Shown here one piece after another: positions 9,990-26,050 of a stretch of DNA of 64,000 nt (positions are counted from its first letter, which is position 1; each line of letters begins with the position of its first letter). The DNA lies in assembly GCF_001854125.1 (NCBI RefSeq), contig NZ_CP017715.1, positions 2,666,001 through 2,730,000 of the forward strand, read 5' to 3'. Below the pieces are notes generated by a model. It was given only the letters and a program-made list of their open reading frames with translations. It had not been told where the DNA came from and ran no database searches. A program made the position numbers and the translations under genes. Origin of the DNA: Marinobacter salinus (lineage in GTDB: Bacteria; Pseudomonadota; Gammaproteobacteria; Pseudomonadales; Oleiphilaceae).

Positions 9990-10817
9990 TTACTTGGCCG
10001 AACGACGACGTACTATCATTTTATCAGTACGTTTGTTCTTACGAGTCTTATGCCCTTTGGTCGGAACACCCCACGGAGTTACCGGGTGACGCCCGCCAGA
10101 GGTACGCCCTTCACCACCACCATGTGGGTGGTCAACTGGGTTCATAGCAACACCACGTACTGTTGGGCGTTTGCCGCGCCAACGTGATGCACCCGCTTTA
10201 CCAAGCTGCTTGAGACTGTGCTCGCTGTTGGATACTTCACCCAACGTTGCGCGGCAATCTACAAGCACCTTACGCATTTCACCTGAACGCAGGCGGATGG
10301 TGGCATATGCACCTTCACGCGCTACCAGCTGTACGGATGCGCCCGCAGAGCGAGCCAGCTGAGCACCTTTGCCAGGCTTGAGTTCAACGCAGTGGATTAC
10401 AGAACCGACCGGAATGTTCCGGAGCGGCAGCGTGCTACCCACTTTAATCGGTGCGTCGATACCGGAGCGCACAGGATCACCAATCTGCATACCTTTGGGA
10501 GCGACAATATAGCGACGCTCACCATCGGCATACTTCAGCAGTGCGATGTGCGCAGAGCGGTTAGGATCATATTCAAGGCGCTCAATAACCGCCGGAATAC
10601 CATCTTTAGTCCGCTTAAAATCAATAACCCGGTAGTGTTGTTTATGACCACCACCAGTGTGACGAGTAGTAATGCGGCCTGCATTATTACGACCACCCGT
10701 CTTGTTCTTTCTTTCTACCAACGGCTCGTATGGGCGCCCAGTGTGCAGATCCGGGTTGTAAAGCTTTACAACGTGACGGCGTCCGGCAGATGTTGGCTTG
10801 GTTTTGACGATCGGCAT
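9990..10817 (-). CDS. rplB: 50S ribosomal protein L2
   Basis: L2 is a core 23S rRNA-binding protein needed for subunit association and peptidyl transfer. The 275-residue product has the family length and carries [13 protein letters not shown] near the C-terminus, which includes the conserved histidine matching E. coli His229. It follows rplW by 17 bp. Confidence 0.98.
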   Translation of the reverse strand: MPIVKTKPTSAGRRHVVKLYNPDLHTGRPYEPLVERKNKTGGRNNAGRITTRHTGGGHKQHYRVIDFKRTKDGIPAVIERLEYDPNRSAHIALLKYADGERRYIVAPKGMQIGDPVRSGIDAPIKVGSTLPLRNIPVGSVIHCVELKPGKGAQLARSAGASVQLVAREGAYATIRLRSGEMRKVLVDCRATLGEVSNSEHSLKQLGKAGASRWRGKRPTVRGVAMNPVDHPHGGGEGRTSGGRHPVTPWGVPTKGHKTRKNKRTDKMIVRRRSAK

Positions 10818-10834
10818 ATTACGACCCCTTTACC

Positions 10835-11128
10835 TTATTCCACATCCAGAAAATCGATGTCCTGACCTTCTGCCAGCTTAACGTAAGCCTTACGAATGTC
10901 ATTACGCTTGCCGAACCCGCGGATAGTGCGCTTGAGCTTACCCTTACGGTTCAGAACCTGAACACCTTCTACGGTGACGTTGAACAGCTGCTCAACGGCT
11001 TTCTTGATCTCCGGCTTGGTGGCATCCGGGGCGACCCGGAACACGACCTGGCCATGCTCGGCCACCAGAGATGCTTTTTCGGATACGTGCGGTCCAAGCA
11101 GGACCTTATAGATACGTTCCTGATTCAT
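10835..11128 (-). CDS. rplW: 50S ribosomal protein L23
   Basis: L23 is at the tunnel exit and is a main docking site for trigger factor and SRP. The 97-residue product begins [19 protein letters not shown]. Its start overlaps the stop of rplD by four bases, so translation is likely coupled. The length and motifs match E. coli L23. Confidence 0.97.
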   Translation of the reverse strand: MNQERIYKVLLGPHVSEKASLVAEHGQVVFRVAPDATKPEIKKAVEQLFNVTVEGVQVLNRKGKLKRTIRGFGKRNDIRKAYVKLAEGQDIDFLDVE

Positions 11129-11730
11129 CCCAGCATCTCCTCGATCTTCTTCAGAGCGGGAACAGTTACCACGACATTTTCGTAAGCAACCAGGCTAACC
11201 GGGTCCAGACCTGCTATATCACGCACATCAACGTGCGGAATGTTACGCGCGGCCAGGTGAAGATTCTGCTCGACATTATCAGACAGAATCAGAGCGTTGC
11301 TCACACCGATATCTTTCAGCTTGGCGTTGAATGCCTTGGTCTTCGGGCTGTCAACATTCATATCGTCGACCACCACCAGACGCTCTTGGCGAACCAGCTC
11401 GGAAAAAATGGAGCGCATCGCTGCGCGGTACATTTTGCGGTTTACCTTTTGCTCAAAGCTGCGAGGCTTGGCCGCAAAGGTAACACCACCGGCACGCCAG
11501 ATAGGGCTACGGATAGTACCCGCACGGGCACGACCAGTACCTTTCTGACGCCAGGGCTTTTTACCGCCACCGCTGACTTCGGAACGTGTTTTCTGAGCCT
11601 TGGTACCCTGGCGGCCAGCTGCCATGTAAGCAGTAACAACCTGGTGAACCAGCGACTCGTTAAAATCTTTGGCGAATGCGGCTTCGGAAACAGTAATTTC
11701 CTTGCCGCTACCTGTAATAGTCAATTCCAT
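11125..11730 (-). CDS. rplD: 50S ribosomal protein L4
   Basis: L4 binds 23S rRNA domain I and has a long loop reaching the exit tunnel. The 201-residue product includes the loop motif [18 protein letters not shown] at about residues 61-80. In E. coli L4 controls its operon through the long S10 leader; here the leader before rpsJ is only about 55 nt, so that mechanism is doubtful. It lies 11 bp after rplC. Confidence 0.98.
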   Translation of the reverse strand: MELTITGSGKEITVSEAAFAKDFNESLVHQVVTAYMAAGRQGTKAQKTRSEVSGGGKKPWRQKGTGRARAGTIRSPIWRAGGVTFAAKPRSFEQKVNRKMYRAAMRSIFSELVRQERLVVVDDMNVDSPKTKAFNAKLKDIGVSNALILSDNVEQNLHLAARNIPHVDVRDIAGLDPVSLVAYENVVVTVPALKKIEEMLG

Positions 11731-11741
11731 CGCACCGCTCC

Positions 11742-12380
11742 TCAGGCTTTAACTGCAGGCTTGATGACAACATCGCCGCCAGTTGCGCCGGGTACGGCGC
11801 CACTTACCAGCAGCAGGTTGCGCTCGGCGTCGACACGGACAATTTTCAGGTTTTGCACAGTAACCTGAGCATTACCCATCTGGCCCGCCATCTTTTTGCC
11901 CTTGAATACCTTACCCGGAGTCTGGTTCTGACCAATGGAGCCCGGAGCACGGTGAGAGAGGGAGTTACCGTGGGTAGCGTCCTGCATGGAGAAGTTCCAA
12001 CGCTTTACGCCGCCCTGAAAACCCTTACCTTTGGACTGCCCGATGGCATCAACCACCTGACCGTCTTCAAAGACGGAAGCTGTAATCTCGCCACCGGCGG
12101 CCAGGTCTTCACCTTCGCCATCGGCCAGACGGAACTCCCACATGCCACGACCGGCTTCAACGCCTGCCTTTGCATAGTGGCCAGCTTCACTCTTGGTTAC
12201 ACGGGAGGAACGACGAGTGCCCACAGTGACCTGAACGGCACGGTAGCCATCGTTTTCAAGAGTCTTGAGTTGGGTAATCCGGTTGGGCTCAACCTCGATT
12301 ACCGTTACGGGCAGCGCCTGCCCGTCTTCCGTAAAAATACGGGTCATACCGGCCTTACGACCGACAACACCAATTGCCAT
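11742..12380 (-). CDS. rplC: 50S ribosomal protein L3
   Basis: L3 starts 50S assembly and reaches the peptidyl-transferase centre. The 212-residue product begins [20 protein letters not shown] and contains the motif around the residue methylated in E. coli, [19 protein letters not shown] 76-bp gap with a small hairpin separates it from rpsJ. Confidence 0.98.
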   Translation of the reverse strand: MAIGVVGRKAGMTRIFTEDGQALPVTVIEVEPNRITQLKTLENDGYRAVQVTVGTRRSSRVTKSEAGHYAKAGVEAGRGMWEFRLADGEGEDLAAGGEITASVFEDGQVVDAIGQSKGKGFQGGVKRWNFSMQDATHGNSLSHRAPGSIGQNQTPGKVFKGKKMAGQMGNAQVTVQNLKIVRVDAERNLLLVSGAVPGATGGDVVIKPAVKA

Positions 12381-12441
12381 GTTTCACCTCTTAAGTGTAC
12401 GGGGCTCTCACCCTCTATGGCCTTATGACAGTTACACAGAC

Positions 12442-12459
12442 TAATACCGCAGGGTATTA
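12442..12459 (-). other. Hairpin at the rpsJ stop codon
   Basis: Seven-base arms (TAATACC and GGTATTA) with a 4-base loop begin exactly at the rpsJ TAA stop on the minus strand. No U-run follows, so it is not a terminator. It may stabilise the rpsJ mRNA end or mark a processing site in the 76-bp rpsJ-rplC gap; the role is inferred only from position. Confidence 0.5.
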
Positions 12460-12768
12460 ACCGAGGCTGATCTGAACGTCCACACCTGCTGCCAGGTCCA
12501 GCTTCATCAAAGCATCTACTGTCTTTTCCGTCGGCTCGACAATGTCAAGCAAACGCTTATGCGTACGAATTTCATACTGGTCACGCGCGTCTTTGTTGAC
12601 GTGCGGGGAGACCAGAATGGTGTACTTTTCCTTCCGCGTCGGCAGAGGGATTGGTCCACGCACTTGAGCGCCGGTCCGCTTTGCGGTATCGACGATCTCC
12701 TGCGTAGACTGGTCGATCAGACGATAATCAAACGCCTTCAACCGGATTCGAATTTTTTGGCTTTGCAT
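12457..12768 (-). CDS. rpsJ: 30S ribosomal protein S10 / NusE
   Basis: S10 is part of the 30S head and, as NusE, joins NusB on boxA RNA and links NusG to ribosomes. The 103-residue product starts [19 protein letters not shown] and matches E. coli throughout. It is the first gene of the S10 operon and is served by a strong promoter at 12830-12858. Two boxA elements that NusB-S10 would bind occur in the rrn operon of this window. Confidence 0.98.
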   Translation of the reverse strand: MQSQKIRIRLKAFDYRLIDQSTQEIVDTAKRTGAQVRGPIPLPTRKEKYTILVSPHVNKDARDQYEIRTHKRLLDIVEPTEKTVDALMKLDLAAGVDVQISLG

Positions 12769-12829
12769 GATGCACCAAACTCCACTCGTAGCAGCTACTA
12801 GTTAGCCGACCTTCAAAAAAAGGAGCCGC

Positions 12830-12858
12830 ATTGTATGCATAATACCCAACCCTGTCAA
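12830..12858 (-). promoter_or_regulatory. S10 operon sigma-70 promoter
   Basis: On the minus strand a consensus -35 TTGACA (12858-12853) and a -10 TACAAT (12835-12830) are 17 bp apart, with a GC-rich start region after the -10. It lies between the tufA terminator and rpsJ and predicts a leader of about 55 nt. This would drive rpsJ through rpmJ. Confidence 0.88.
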
Positions 12859-12907
12859 CAGCTACGCTGTTTGACCGGATCGGGCACGAGCCTTGCGACT
12901 AAAATAG

Positions 12908-12937
12908 AAAAAGGGGCTGAACATTCAGCCCCTTTTT
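12908..12937 (-). terminator. Intrinsic terminator after tufA
   Basis: An 8-bp GC-rich stem (GGGGCTGA / TCAGCCCC) with a 4-base loop is flanked by A5 and T5, so it can act on both strands. It lies 18 bp beyond the tufA stop and ends the rpsL-rpsG-fusA-tufA unit before the S10 promoter. Confidence 0.9.
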
Positions 12938-12954
12938 CCGACCAGCCGAGCGAA

Positions 12955-14151
12955 TTACTCGATGATCTTGGCGACCACGCCGGCGCCAACGGTACGGCCA
13001 CCTTCGCGAATCGCGAAGCGCAGACCATCTTCCATGGCGATCGGAGCAATCAGGGTAACACTCATCTTCACGTTGTCACCCGGCATAACCATTTCCACGC
13101 CTTCCGGCAGTTCACAGGAACCAGTTACGTCAGTGGTACGGAAGTAGAACTGTGGACGATAGCCCTTGAAGAACGGAGTATGACGACCACCTTCTTCTTT
13201 GGACAGCACGTACACTTCGCACTCGAACTTGGTGTGCGGCTTGATGGTACCCGGCTTGCACAGAACCTGACCACGCTCAACGTCGTCACGCTTGGTACCA
13301 CGCAGCAGAACACCCACGTTCTCACCAGCACGGCCTTCATCGAGCAGCTTGCGGAACATCTCAACACCGGTGCAAGTGGTCTTGACGGTATCCTTGATAC
13401 CAACAATTTCCACTTCCTCACCAACCTTGATGATGCCACGCTCAACACGACCGGTAACAACGGTACCACGACCCGAAATGGAGAATACGTCCTCAATCGG
13501 CATCAGGAACGGCTGATCAATCGCACGCTCTGGCTCAGGGATGTAATCATCCAGGGCTTCTACCAGCTTCTTAACAGCGGTAGTACCCATCTCATTATCA
13601 TCTTTACCTTCCAGCGCCATCAGTGCCGAACCAGTAATGATCGGAGTATCGTCGCCCGGGAAGTCGTACTGGCTCAGCAGGTCACGAACTTCCATCTCGA
13701 CCAGCTCTAGCAGCTCTTCATCGTCTACCATGTCCGCTTTGTTCAGGAACACAACGATGTAAGGAACGCCAACCTGACGGGACAGAAGGATGTGCTCGCG
13801 AGTCTGCGGCATGGGGCCGTCAGCTGCGGAACAAACCAGAATCGCACCGTCCATCTGCGCCGCACCGGTGATCATGTTTTTCACATAGTCAGCGTGACCC
13901 GGGCAATCTACGTGCGCGTAGTGACGAGTTGGGGAATCGTACTCAACGTGGGAAGTGGCAATGGTGATACCACGCGCTTTTTCTTCCGGAGCGTTGTCGA
14001 TCTGATCAAATGCACTTGCAGAGCCTGTGCCCCAGACTTCGTGGCACACACGAGTCAGGGCAGCGGTCAGCGTGGTCTTACCATGGTCGACGTGACCAAT
14101 GGTGCCAACGTTCAAGTGCGGTTTACTACGGTCAAATTTCTCTTTAGACAC
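12955..14151 (-). CDS. tufA: Elongation factor Tu (copy A)
   Basis: EF-Tu carries aminoacyl-tRNA to the ribosome in a GTP-dependent way. The 398-residue product has the P-loop GHVDHGKT (19-26), the switch-2 DCPGHADY motif and NKAD for guanine binding. It follows fusA by 35 bp in the str operon and is terminated at 12908-12937. A second copy, tufB, is at 29560-30756 in the same orientation. The two proteins differ at about 11 scattered positions, several at the N-terminus. Confidence 0.99.
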   Translation of the reverse strand: MSKEKFDRSKPHLNVGTIGHVDHGKTTLTAALTRVCHEVWGTGSASAFDQIDNAPEEKARGITIATSHVEYDSPTRHYAHVDCPGHADYVKNMITGAAQMDGAILVCSAADGPMPQTREHILLSRQVGVPYIVVFLNKADMVDDEELLELVEMEVRDLLSQYDFPGDDTPIITGSALMALEGKDDNEMGTTAVKKLVEALDDYIPEPERAIDQPFLMPIEDVFSISGRGTVVTGRVERGIIKVGEEVEIVGIKDTVKTTCTGVEMFRKLLDEGRAGENVGVLLRGTKRDDVERGQVLCKPGTIKPHTKFECEVYVLSKEEGGRHTPFFKGYRPQFYFRTTDVTGSCELPEGVEMVMPGDNVKMSVTLIAPIAMEDGLRFAIREGGRTVGAGVVAKIIE

Positions 14152-14186
14152 GGTTACACCTCTTCCTGTTTCTTAAGTCCTGGGGA

Positions 14187-16292
14187 TCAACCCTTTTTAA
14201 TGATCGCATCGGCAATGTTCGAAGGCGCCTCTGAGTAGCCAGAGAACTCCATCGCGTATGACGCCCGACCCTGCGTTGCAGAACGCAGATCGGTGGCGTA
14301 ACCGAACATTTCCGACAACGGAACCTCTGCACGGATGACCTTGCCAGCAGGACCCTCGTCCATGCCCTGAATGACACCGCGACGACGGTTAAGGTCGCCA
14401 ACAACGTCGCCCATATAGTCTTCCGGCGTCACCACCTCAACTCGCATGATCGGCTCAAGCAATGCCGGGTTCGCCTCGAGGGCACCCTTCTTCATCGCCA
14501 TGGAACCCGCGACCTTAAAGGCCATTTCGTTGGAGTCGACGTCGTGATAGGAGCCGTCGTACAGGGTCGCCTTGATGCGCAGCAGCGGATAACCAGCCAG
14601 ACAGCCGTTCTGCATCTGCTCTTCAATACCCTGCTGAACTGCCGGGATGTATTCCTTGGGAACAACACCACCAACAATCTCATTCACGAAGATAAAGTTG
14701 TCACCATCCTCATCATCAAGCGGCAGTGGCTCAAGCTTGATTTTGACGTGACCGTACTGACCACGACCACCGGACTGGCGAACAAACTTGCCCTCGACAT
14801 CGACAGGCTTGCGAATGCATTCGCGATACGCAACCTGCGGCTTACCGATATTGGCATCCACCTTGAACTCGCGACGCATACGGTCAACGATAATATCGAG
14901 GTGCAACTCGCCCATACCGGAGATGATGGTCTGGCCCGACTCTTCATCGGTCCGAACACGGAACGACGGATCTTCCTGAGCCAACTTACCCAGAGCAACA
15001 CCCATTTTTTCCTGGTCTGCCTTGGACTTCGGCTCTACTGCAACAGAGATAACCGGCTCAGGGAACTCCATGCGCTCAAGAACAATCTTGTTGTTCTCGT
15101 CACACAAGGTGTCACCGGTGGTTACACTCTTCAGACCGATCGCGGCTGCGATATCACCAGCCAGAACTTCTTTGATTTCCTGGCGGTCCTTCGAGTGCAT
15201 CTGCACCATCCGGCCGACACGCTCTTTCTTCTGCTTAACAGAGTTATAAACCGCATTACCGGATTCAAGCTTACCGGAGTAAACCCGGAAGAAGGTCAGC
15301 GTACCAACAAACGGGTCGGTTGCGATCTTGAAAGCCAGGGCCGCAAACGGTGCGTCATCATCTGCCTGACGGGTCGCTTCCGTACCGTCTTCATCAATCT
15401 CGCCACGAATCGCCTTGACTTCGTCAGGCGCAGGCAGGAATTCGATGACCGAATCCAGCACAGCCTGAACACCCTTGTTCTTGAATGCAGAACCACAGGT
15501 CGCAACAACGATTTCGTTCGCCAGCGTACGCAAACGAAGACCTTTCTTGATGTCGTCGATGTTCAGCTCACCTTCGTCCAGGTAACGCTCCATCAACTCT
15601 TCGTTCGCTTCTGCAGCGGCTTCCATCATCTGCTCGCGATACATGGCGACTTCATCAACCATCTCTTCCGGGACGTCGCGTTGGTCATAGGTAGCACCCG
15701 CGTCGTCTTCGTTCCAGTAGATCGCCTTGTTACGAATCAGATCCACGATACCGGCAAAGTTATCTTCTGCACCGATCGGCAACTGAATGGGAACGGCGTT
15801 CGCACCCAGACGGTTCTTGATCTGGTCAACCACACGCAGGAAGTTGGCGCCTGCACGGTCCATCTTGTTGACGAACACCATGCGCGGAACTTCGTACTTG
15901 TTGGCCTGACGCCATACGGTTTCAGACTGTGGCTCAACACCGGAAGAACCGCAGAAAACGACAACAGCACCATCGAGCACACGCAGCGAGCGCTCTACTT
16001 CGATAGTAAAGTCGACGTGCCCCGGGGTGTCGATAATATTGATCCGATGCTCAGGATACTGCTTGTCCATGCCCTGCCAGAAGCAGGTAGTCGCAGCAGA
16101 GGTAATGGTAATACCACGCTCCTGCTCCTGCTCCATCCAGTCCATGGTAGCCGCACCATCATGAACTTCACCGATCTTGTGGGAAATGCCCGTATAGAAC
16201 AGTACCCGCTCGGTGGTTGTGGTTTTGCCCGCATCAACGTGCGCACAAATACCAATGTTTCTGTAACGCTTGATAGGAGTCTTGCGTGCCAC
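14187..16292 (-). CDS. fusA: Elongation factor G
   Basis: EF-G is the GTPase that drives translocation and, with RRF, ribosome recycling. The 701-residue product has the G1 motif AHVDAGKT (17-24), DTPGHVDF and NKMD, followed by EF-G domains II-V. It lies between rpsG (18 bp upstream) and tufA in the str operon. It is the conventional copy by context and full length. Confidence 0.99.
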   Translation of the reverse strand: MARKTPIKRYRNIGICAHVDAGKTTTTERVLFYTGISHKIGEVHDGAATMDWMEQEQERGITITSAATTCFWQGMDKQYPEHRINIIDTPGHVDFTIEVERSLRVLDGAVVVFCGSSGVEPQSETVWRQANKYEVPRMVFVNKMDRAGANFLRVVDQIKNRLGANAVPIQLPIGAEDNFAGIVDLIRNKAIYWNEDDAGATYDQRDVPEEMVDEVAMYREQMMEAAAEANEELMERYLDEGELNIDDIKKGLRLRTLANEIVVATCGSAFKNKGVQAVLDSVIEFLPAPDEVKAIRGEIDEDGTEATRQADDDAPFAALAFKIATDPFVGTLTFFRVYSGKLESGNAVYNSVKQKKERVGRMVQMHSKDRQEIKEVLAGDIAAAIGLKSVTTGDTLCDENNKIVLERMEFPEPVISVAVEPKSKADQEKMGVALGKLAQEDPSFRVRTDEESGQTIISGMGELHLDIIVDRMRREFKVDANIGKPQVAYRECIRKPVDVEGKFVRQSGGRGQYGHVKIKLEPLPLDDEDGDNFIFVNEIVGGVVPKEYIPAVQQGIEEQMQNGCLAGYPLLRIKATLYDGSYHDVDSNEMAFKVAGSMAMKKGALEANPALLEPIMRVEVVTPEDYMGDVVGDLNRRRGVIQGMDEGPAGKVIRAEVPLSEMFGYATDLRSATQGRASYAMEFSGYSEAPSNIADAIIKKG

Positions 16293-16310
16293 TGTATAAA
16301 CCTCGGCTGA

Positions 16311-16799
<489 letters not shown>

Positions 16800-16896
16800 C
16801 TAAAGGTCTTCAGGAACCCCTGAGATAGCTCAAATGCTACTCAGCCTTACTCTTACCGTTCTGACAAGCAACGATAAAAGACACCCGCGTGGGACA

Positions 16897-17271
16897 TCAG
16901 GACTTGGGTCGTTTTGCACCGTACTTGGAGCGGCCCTGCTTACGGTTCTGCACACCCTGGGTGTCCAGTGTTCCGCGAACAGTGTGATAGCGCACACCCG
17001 GAAGGTCTTTTACTCGACCGCCACGGATTAGCACAACACTGTGCTCCTGAAGGTTGTGACCTTCACCACCAATGTATGACGAAACCTCGAAGCCGTTTGT
17101 CAGACGAACACGGCACACTTTACGCAGTGCTGAGTTCGGCTTCTTCGGCGTTGTGGTGTACACACGAGTGCAAACACCACGGCGCTGAGGACAGGCCTGA
17201 AGAGCAGGAACATCGCTCTTGGCTACCTTGCGCTTACGAGGCTTACGCACCAACTGATTAATCGTTGCCAT
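16897..17271 (-). CDS. rpsL: 30S ribosomal protein S12
   Basis: S12 is the decoding-centre protein that sets accuracy and streptomycin response. The ATG at 17271 ([15 protein letters not shown]) gives 124 residues as in E. coli. The lysines in [12 protein letters not shown] and [12 protein letters not shown] are the unmutated forms at the two classical streptomycin sites. It is the first gene of the str operon and has a near-consensus promoter at 17343-17371. Confidence 0.97.
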   Translation of the reverse strand: MATINQLVRKPRKRKVAKSDVPALQACPQRRGVCTRVYTTTPKKPNSALRKVCRVRLTNGFEVSSYIGGEGHNLQEHSVVLIRGGRVKDLPGVRYHTVRGTLDTQGVQNRKQGRSKYGAKRPKS

Positions 17272-17305
17272 GTAAGCAAACTCCAAAAAACCATATCAAT
17301 GAAAC

Positions 17306-17327
17306 TTACCCCCAATGAAGGGGGTAA
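17306..17327 (-). other. Hairpin in the rpsL leader
   Basis: A perfect 8-bp stem (TTACCCCC / GGGGGTAA) with a 6-base loop lies in the predicted 5' untranslated region of the str operon, between the promoter and rpsL. No U-run follows. It may affect mRNA stability or regulation; the sequence shows only the structure. Confidence 0.6.
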
Positions 17328-17342
17328 AATTTAAGGGACGCA

Positions 17343-17371
17343 AGTGTAAGCCTGCGCCCCTGGACAGTCAA
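17343..17371 (-). promoter_or_regulatory. str operon sigma-70 promoter
   Basis: On the minus strand a -35 TTGACT (17371-17366) and a -10 TACACT (17348-17343) are 17 bp apart. The promoter stands between rpoC and rpsL and predicts a leader of about 65 nt containing the hairpin at 17306-17327. Confidence 0.85.
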
Positions 17372-17390
17372 GAAGACTGATCTCTTTTTA

Positions 17391-17425
17391 ACCACCTACC
17401 GGATAGGTATCTACCCGGAGGTGGT
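17391..17425 (-). other. Long hairpin after rpoC without a U-run
   Basis: Arms ACCACCT...CCGG and CCGG...AGGTGGT form an 11-pair stem with one mismatch about 14 bp beyond the rpoC stop. On the minus strand the stem is followed by TAAAAAGAG, not a T-run, so intrinsic termination is doubtful. It could be a 3' end stabiliser or an RNase III-type processing site of the rpoBC transcript. Confidence 0.5.
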
Positions 17426-17438
17426 GCACCGGCTCAAC

Positions 17439-21653
<4,215 letters not shown>

Positions 21654-21729
21654 CAGTAAAAGCTCCGGATGGCGTTAATCTCGGGCGGGCACACCAGGTG
21701 CCCGCTCACGCTGCCAAAAACAATTCGGC

Positions 21730-24700
21730 TCACTCGGATTCCAGCTCGATGTCGATACCCAACGAGCGGATCTCCTTGACAAGAACGTTGAAGGACTCGG
21801 GCATACCCGGCTCCATGCGATGATCGCCATCGACAATGTTCTTGTACATCTTGGTCCGACCATTCACATCGTCAGACTTCACGGTGAGCATCTCCTGCAG
21901 CGTATACGCCGCACCGTAAGCCTCAAGGGCCCACACTTCCATCTCACCGAAGCGCTGGCCACCGAACTGCGCCTTACCACCCAGCGGCTGCTGGGTAACC
22001 AGGCTGTAGGATCCGGTGGAACGAGCGTGCATCTTGTCGTCGATCAGGTGGTTCAACTTCAGGATGTACATATAACCAACCGTCACCGGGCGGTCGAACA
22101 TATCCCCGGTGCGACCATCGTACAGCATGGTCTGACCAGTGGTGCTCAGCCCTGCCAGTTCAAGCATGTGCTTCACCTCGGCTTCCTTGGCACCGTCGAA
22201 GACCGGCGTTGCCATGGGAACTCCGCCACGGAGGTTGTGGCACATTTCCAGAATTTCCTTGTCAGACAAGGAATCCAGATCCACCTTGAACACTTCGTCT
22301 GAATGATTGTAGATCTCATCCAGCAGCTTGCGTAACTCTGCCACTTTACGCTGCTCGTCCAGCATCTGGCTGATTCGCTCACCCAGACCTTTGGCCGCTG
22401 CGCCCAGATGGGTCTCAAGCACCTGACCTACGTTCATCCGAGACGGAACACCCAGCGGATTCAGAACGACATCAACCGTATTGCCGTACTCATCGTAAGG
22501 CATGTCTTCGATCGGCATTACCGACGAAATAACACCCTTGTTACCGTGACGACCGGCCATTTTGTCGCCCGGCTGGATACGACGCTTGATAGCGAGGTAC
22601 ACCTTGACGATCTTGAGCACGCCAGGCGCAAGGTCATCGCCCTGCTGCAGCTTGCCCTTCTTGTCGTCAAATCGTGCTTCGTGTTCCTTCTTCCGGTCCT
22701 CAAGGCCCTGCTCGGATTTCTCCAGCAGTTCATTCAAACCATCGTCTTTCATACGAAGCTTGAACCAATCGGAGCGTGGCAGCTCGGCAAGATAGCTCTC
22801 TTCCAGCGCCGCGCCCTTTTTCAGACCCGGACCACTAATGACTTCCTGCCCTTTCAGAGCATTGATCAGCCGCTCAAAGGTAGCACCTTCAACAATCCGG
22901 TATTCGTCCTTCAGATCTTTCCGGTACTGATTAAGCTGCTCTTTCTCAATGGACTGCGCCCGCTGATCCTTTTCGATGCCATCACGGGTAAAGACCTGCA
23001 CATCGATAACAGTACCGCGGGTACCGGTCGGAACACGTGAAGATGTGTCCTTCACATCCGACGCCTTCTCACCAAAAATAGCCCTCAGCAGCTTCTCTTC
23101 CGGAGTCAGCTGGGTTTCACCCTTCGGTGTCACCTTGCCAACCAGAATGTCGCCAGGCCCGACTTCTGCACCGATGTACACGATGCCGGACTCATCCAGC
23201 TTGGACAGCGCGCTTTCACCAACGTTCGGAATATCCGCGGTGATTTCTTCGCTACCCAGTTTGGTATCCCGAGCCACACAGGTCAGTTCCTGAATGTGGA
23301 TGGTGGTCAGGCGATCTTCCTGAACCACTTTCTCGGAGATGAGTATGGAGTCCTCAAAGTTATAACCATTCCACGGCATGAACGCGATGCGCATGTTCTG
23401 CCCGAGCGCCAGCTCACCCAAATCCACGGACGGGCCGTCGGCCAAAACATCACCACGGGCAATCACATCGCCCTGACGAACAATCGAGCGCTGGTTAATG
23501 CAGGTATTCTGGTTAGAACGGGTGTATTTGGTGAGATTGTAAATATCCACACCGGCGTCGCCCGCCTCTGTTTCTGCATTATCGACGCGGACCACGATAC
23601 GGGCGGCGTCAACACTCTCAATGACACCACCACGGCGAGCGGTCACACAGACACCAGAATCCTGAGCCACAGTTCGCTCAACCCCGGTACCAACGAGGGG
23701 CACCTGGGAACGCAGAGTTGGAACCGCCTGACGCTGCATGTTCGCACCCATCAGGGCCCGGTTAGCGTCATCGTGCTCAAGGAACGGAATCAGAGATGCG
23801 GCCACAGAAACTACCTGGCGCGGCGACACATCCATGAAGTTCACGCTTTCCGGTGGCGTGACCGTAAATTCGTTCTGGTGACGTACAGTAACCAGCTCAT
23901 CGGTGAGGCGCTTGCTTTCTTCGTCCATGGCCGCGCTGGCCTGGGCGATGACATAGTTGCTCTCTTCGATCGCAGACAGGTAGACCACTTCGTCGGTCAC
24001 CACGCCTTCAACAACTTTCCGATACGGGCTCTCCAGGAAGCCGTAGGAGTTGGAACGGGCATAGGTGGCCAGCGAGTTGATCAGACCGATGTTCGGGCCT
24101 TCGGGCGTCTCGATTGGACACACCCGACCATAATGCGTCGGGTGAACGTCACGAACTTCGAAGCCGGCACGCTCACGGGTCAGGCCGCCGGGTCCAAGAG
24201 CCGAAATACGGCGCTTGTGAGTCACCTCGGAAAGGGGGTTGTTCTGGTCCATAAACTGGGACAGCTGACTGGACCCGAAGAATTCTTTAACCGCGGCAGC
24301 CACCGGCTTGGCGTTAATCAGATCCTGCGGCATCAGGCCTTCGCTTTCAGCAAGACTCAGACGCTCACGAACCGCACGCTCAACCCGCACCAGACCAACG
24401 CGGAACTGGTTTTCAGCCATTTCGCCAACGCAGCGAACACGACGGTTACCCAGGTTATCGATGTCATCCACATTGCCCTGGCCGTTGCGGATATCGATCA
24501 GGGTCTTGAGGACATCGATGATGTCTTCGTGGGTCAGTGTGCCTTCACCGGTACTCTCCTCGCGACGCAGTCGGCGATTGAGCTTCATACGACCCACTGA
24601 AGACAGGTCGTAACGCTCTTCGGAGAAGAACAGGTTGTTGAACAGATTTTCCGCCGACTCTTTGGTTGGCGGCTCGCCAGGACGCATCATGCGGTAGATT

Positions 24701-25809
24701 TCAACCAGCGCCTCAAGCGGCGTACGGGTCGGATCAATCCGCAGGGTATCAGACATGAACGGACCACAGTCCAGATCGTTGGTGTACAGAGTCTCAATCT
24801 CAGTAACACCCGCATCCAGGATCTTGGTGATCAGCTCCTCAGTCAGCTCGGAGTTACACTCAACCAGCACTTCACCAGTTTTGGTGTCGACCATATCTTT
24901 CGCCAGCACACGGCCATAGAGATACTCGGTCGGCACTTCCAGTTCGTTAATACCGGCTTTTTCCAGCTGCTTGATGTGGCGTGCCGTAATCCGGCGGCCC
25001 TCTTCGGCGATGACGTTACCTTCGTTATCTTTAATATCGAAGGTTGCAATGTCGCCACGCAGACGGCTTGGCACCAGTTCCAGCTTGCACACCTCGGCGC
25101 CCAGGCTGAACTTACTGGTCTCAAAAAACATCTCGAGCATCTGCTCGGAGGTGTAGCCCAGCGAGCGCAACAGGATCGAAGCAGGCAGTTTCCGGCGACG
25201 GTCGATACGAACGAACACGGCGTCCTTGGGATCGAACTCGAAGTCCAACCAGGACCCACGGTAAGGAATCACCCGGGCTGAATAAAGCAGCTTGCCGGAC
25301 GAGTGGGTTTTACCCTTGTCGTGATCGAAGAACACACCCGGTGAGCGGTGGAGCTGGGAAACAATAACACGCTCGGTACCGTTGATAACGAAGGTACCGT
25401 TCTCGGTCATCAAGGGCATTTCGCCCATGTATACTTCCTGCTCTTTAATGTCCTTGATCGCCTTGTTGGACGATTCCTTATCGTAAATGATAAGGCGGAC
25501 TTTCACCCGCAGCGGCGCTGCGTAGGTTACGCCCCTAAGCTGGCATTCCTTGACATCGAAAACCGGCTCGCCAATACGGTAACTCACGTATTCGAGCGCG
25601 GCGTTGCCAGAATAACTGACAATCGGGAATACGGATTTGAATGCTGCGTGAAGACCGGTTTCCCGACGGTCCTCAGGAGCGGCTTCCATTTGGAGGAAGT
25701 CCCGGAACGAATCCAGCTGAATAGACAGCAAATAGGGGACGTCCATCACGGAAGGCAATTTACTAAAATCTTTGCGAATCCGCTTTTTCTCAGTGTAGGA
25801 GTAAGTCAT
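21730..25809 (-). CDS. rpoB: RNA polymerase beta subunit
   Basis: RpoB forms the other half of the active-site cleft and the rifampicin pocket. The start is placed at the ATG at 25809 ([15 protein letters not shown]), which has TGGGGA 7-8 bases upstream; an ATG two codons earlier is too close to that site. The product has 1359 residues. The rifampicin-region segments [16 protein letters not shown] and [12 protein letters not shown] are wild type. It lies 241 bp after rplL, behind a terminator-like attenuator. Confidence 0.98.
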   Translation of the reverse strand: MTYSYTEKKRIRKDFSKLPSVMDVPYLLSIQLDSFRDFLQMEAAPEDRRETGLHAAFKSVFPIVSYSGNAALEYVSYRIGEPVFDVKECQLRGVTYAAPLRVKVRLIIYDKESSNKAIKDIKEQEVYMGEMPLMTENGTFVINGTERVIVSQLHRSPGVFFDHDKGKTHSSGKLLYSARVIPYRGSWLDFEFDPKDAVFVRIDRRRKLPASILLRSLGYTSEQMLEMFFETSKFSLGAEVCKLELVPSRLRGDIATFDIKDNEGNVIAEEGRRITARHIKQLEKAGINELEVPTEYLYGRVLAKDMVDTKTGEVLVECNSELTEELITKILDAGVTEIETLYTNDLDCGPFMSDTLRIDPTRTPLEALVEIYRMMRPGEPPTKESAENLFNNLFFSEERYDLSSVGRMKLNRRLRREESTGEGTLTHEDIIDVLKTLIDIRNGQGNVDDIDNLGNRRVRCVGEMAENQFRVGLVRVERAVRERLSLAESEGLMPQDLINAKPVAAAVKEFFGSSQLSQFMDQNNPLSEVTHKRRISALGPGGLTRERAGFEVRDVHPTHYGRVCPIETPEGPNIGLINSLATYARSNSYGFLESPYRKVVEGVVTDEVVYLSAIEESNYVIAQASAAMDEESKRLTDELVTVRHQNEFTVTPPESVNFMDVSPRQVVSVAASLIPFLEHDDANRALMGANMQRQAVPTLRSQVPLVGTGVERTVAQDSGVCVTARRGGVIESVDAARIVVRVDNAETEAGDAGVDIYNLTKYTRSNQNTCINQRSIVRQGDVIARGDVLADGPSVDLGELALGQNMRIAFMPWNGYNFEDSILISEKVVQEDRLTTIHIQELTCVARDTKLGSEEITADIPNVGESALSKLDESGIVYIGAEVGPGDILVGKVTPKGETQLTPEEKLLRAIFGEKASDVKDTSSRVPTGTRGTVIDVQVFTRDGIEKDQRAQSIEKEQLNQYRKDLKDEYRIVEGATFERLINALKGQEVISGPGLKKGAALEESYLAELPRSDWFKLRMKDDGLNELLEKSEQGLEDRKKEHEARFDDKKGKLQQGDDLAPGVLKIVKVYLAIKRRIQPGDKMAGRHGNKGVISSVMPIEDMPYDEYGNTVDVVLNPLGVPSRMNVGQVLETHLGAAAKGLGERISQMLDEQRKVAELRKLLDEIYNHSDEVFKVDLDSLSDKEILEMCHNLRGGVPMATPVFDGAKEAEVKHMLELAGLSTTGQTMLYDGRTGDMFDRPVTVGYMYILKLNHLIDDKMHARSTGSYSLVTQQPLGGKAQFGGQRFGEMEVWALEAYGAAYTLQEMLTVKSDDVNGRTKMYKNIVDGDHRMEPGMPESFNVLVKEIRSLGIDIELESE

Positions 25810-25980
25810 CTGCATTCCCCAGCTTTAGACCTGATACCTGGTATCAAGAAGCAACCATTGTTCTGCTTCGGGGCCGAATTGCTCGGCTTATCGCGCCGTC
25901 TTGAACAAGACTCTGGCTGTAGGTTTTAGATCCGAATTCGATCCTTTATTACTCACCAGACTCTATAGCATATACAACAG

Positions 25981-26010
25981 AAAAAGGCCGGTGGCACTAT
26001 GCCACCAGCC
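25981..26010 (-). terminator. Attenuating terminator between rplL and rpoB
   Basis: On the minus strand GGCTGGTGGCA pairs with TGCCACCGGCC (11 pairs, one G-U) over a 3-base loop and is followed by T5. It lies 40 bp after the rplL stop. E. coli has a partial terminator at the same place that reduces rpoBC relative to L7/L12. No strong promoter is visible between it and rpoB, so partial readthrough is the likely design. Confidence 0.85.
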
Positions 26011-26050
26011 TATCCATGCTTAATGCACGGTTTCGATCAACAGCCGACTC

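Noticed and set aside
14544..16310. A 588-codon open frame opposite fusA, and similar long frames opposite rpoB and rpoC
   Set aside because: They are antisense shadows caused by codon bias of highly expressed genes; the real genes on the minus strand are unambiguous.
17389..17425. Stem after rpoC as an intrinsic terminator
   Set aside because: The downstream sequence on the minus strand is A-rich, not U-rich, so it was listed only as a hairpin.
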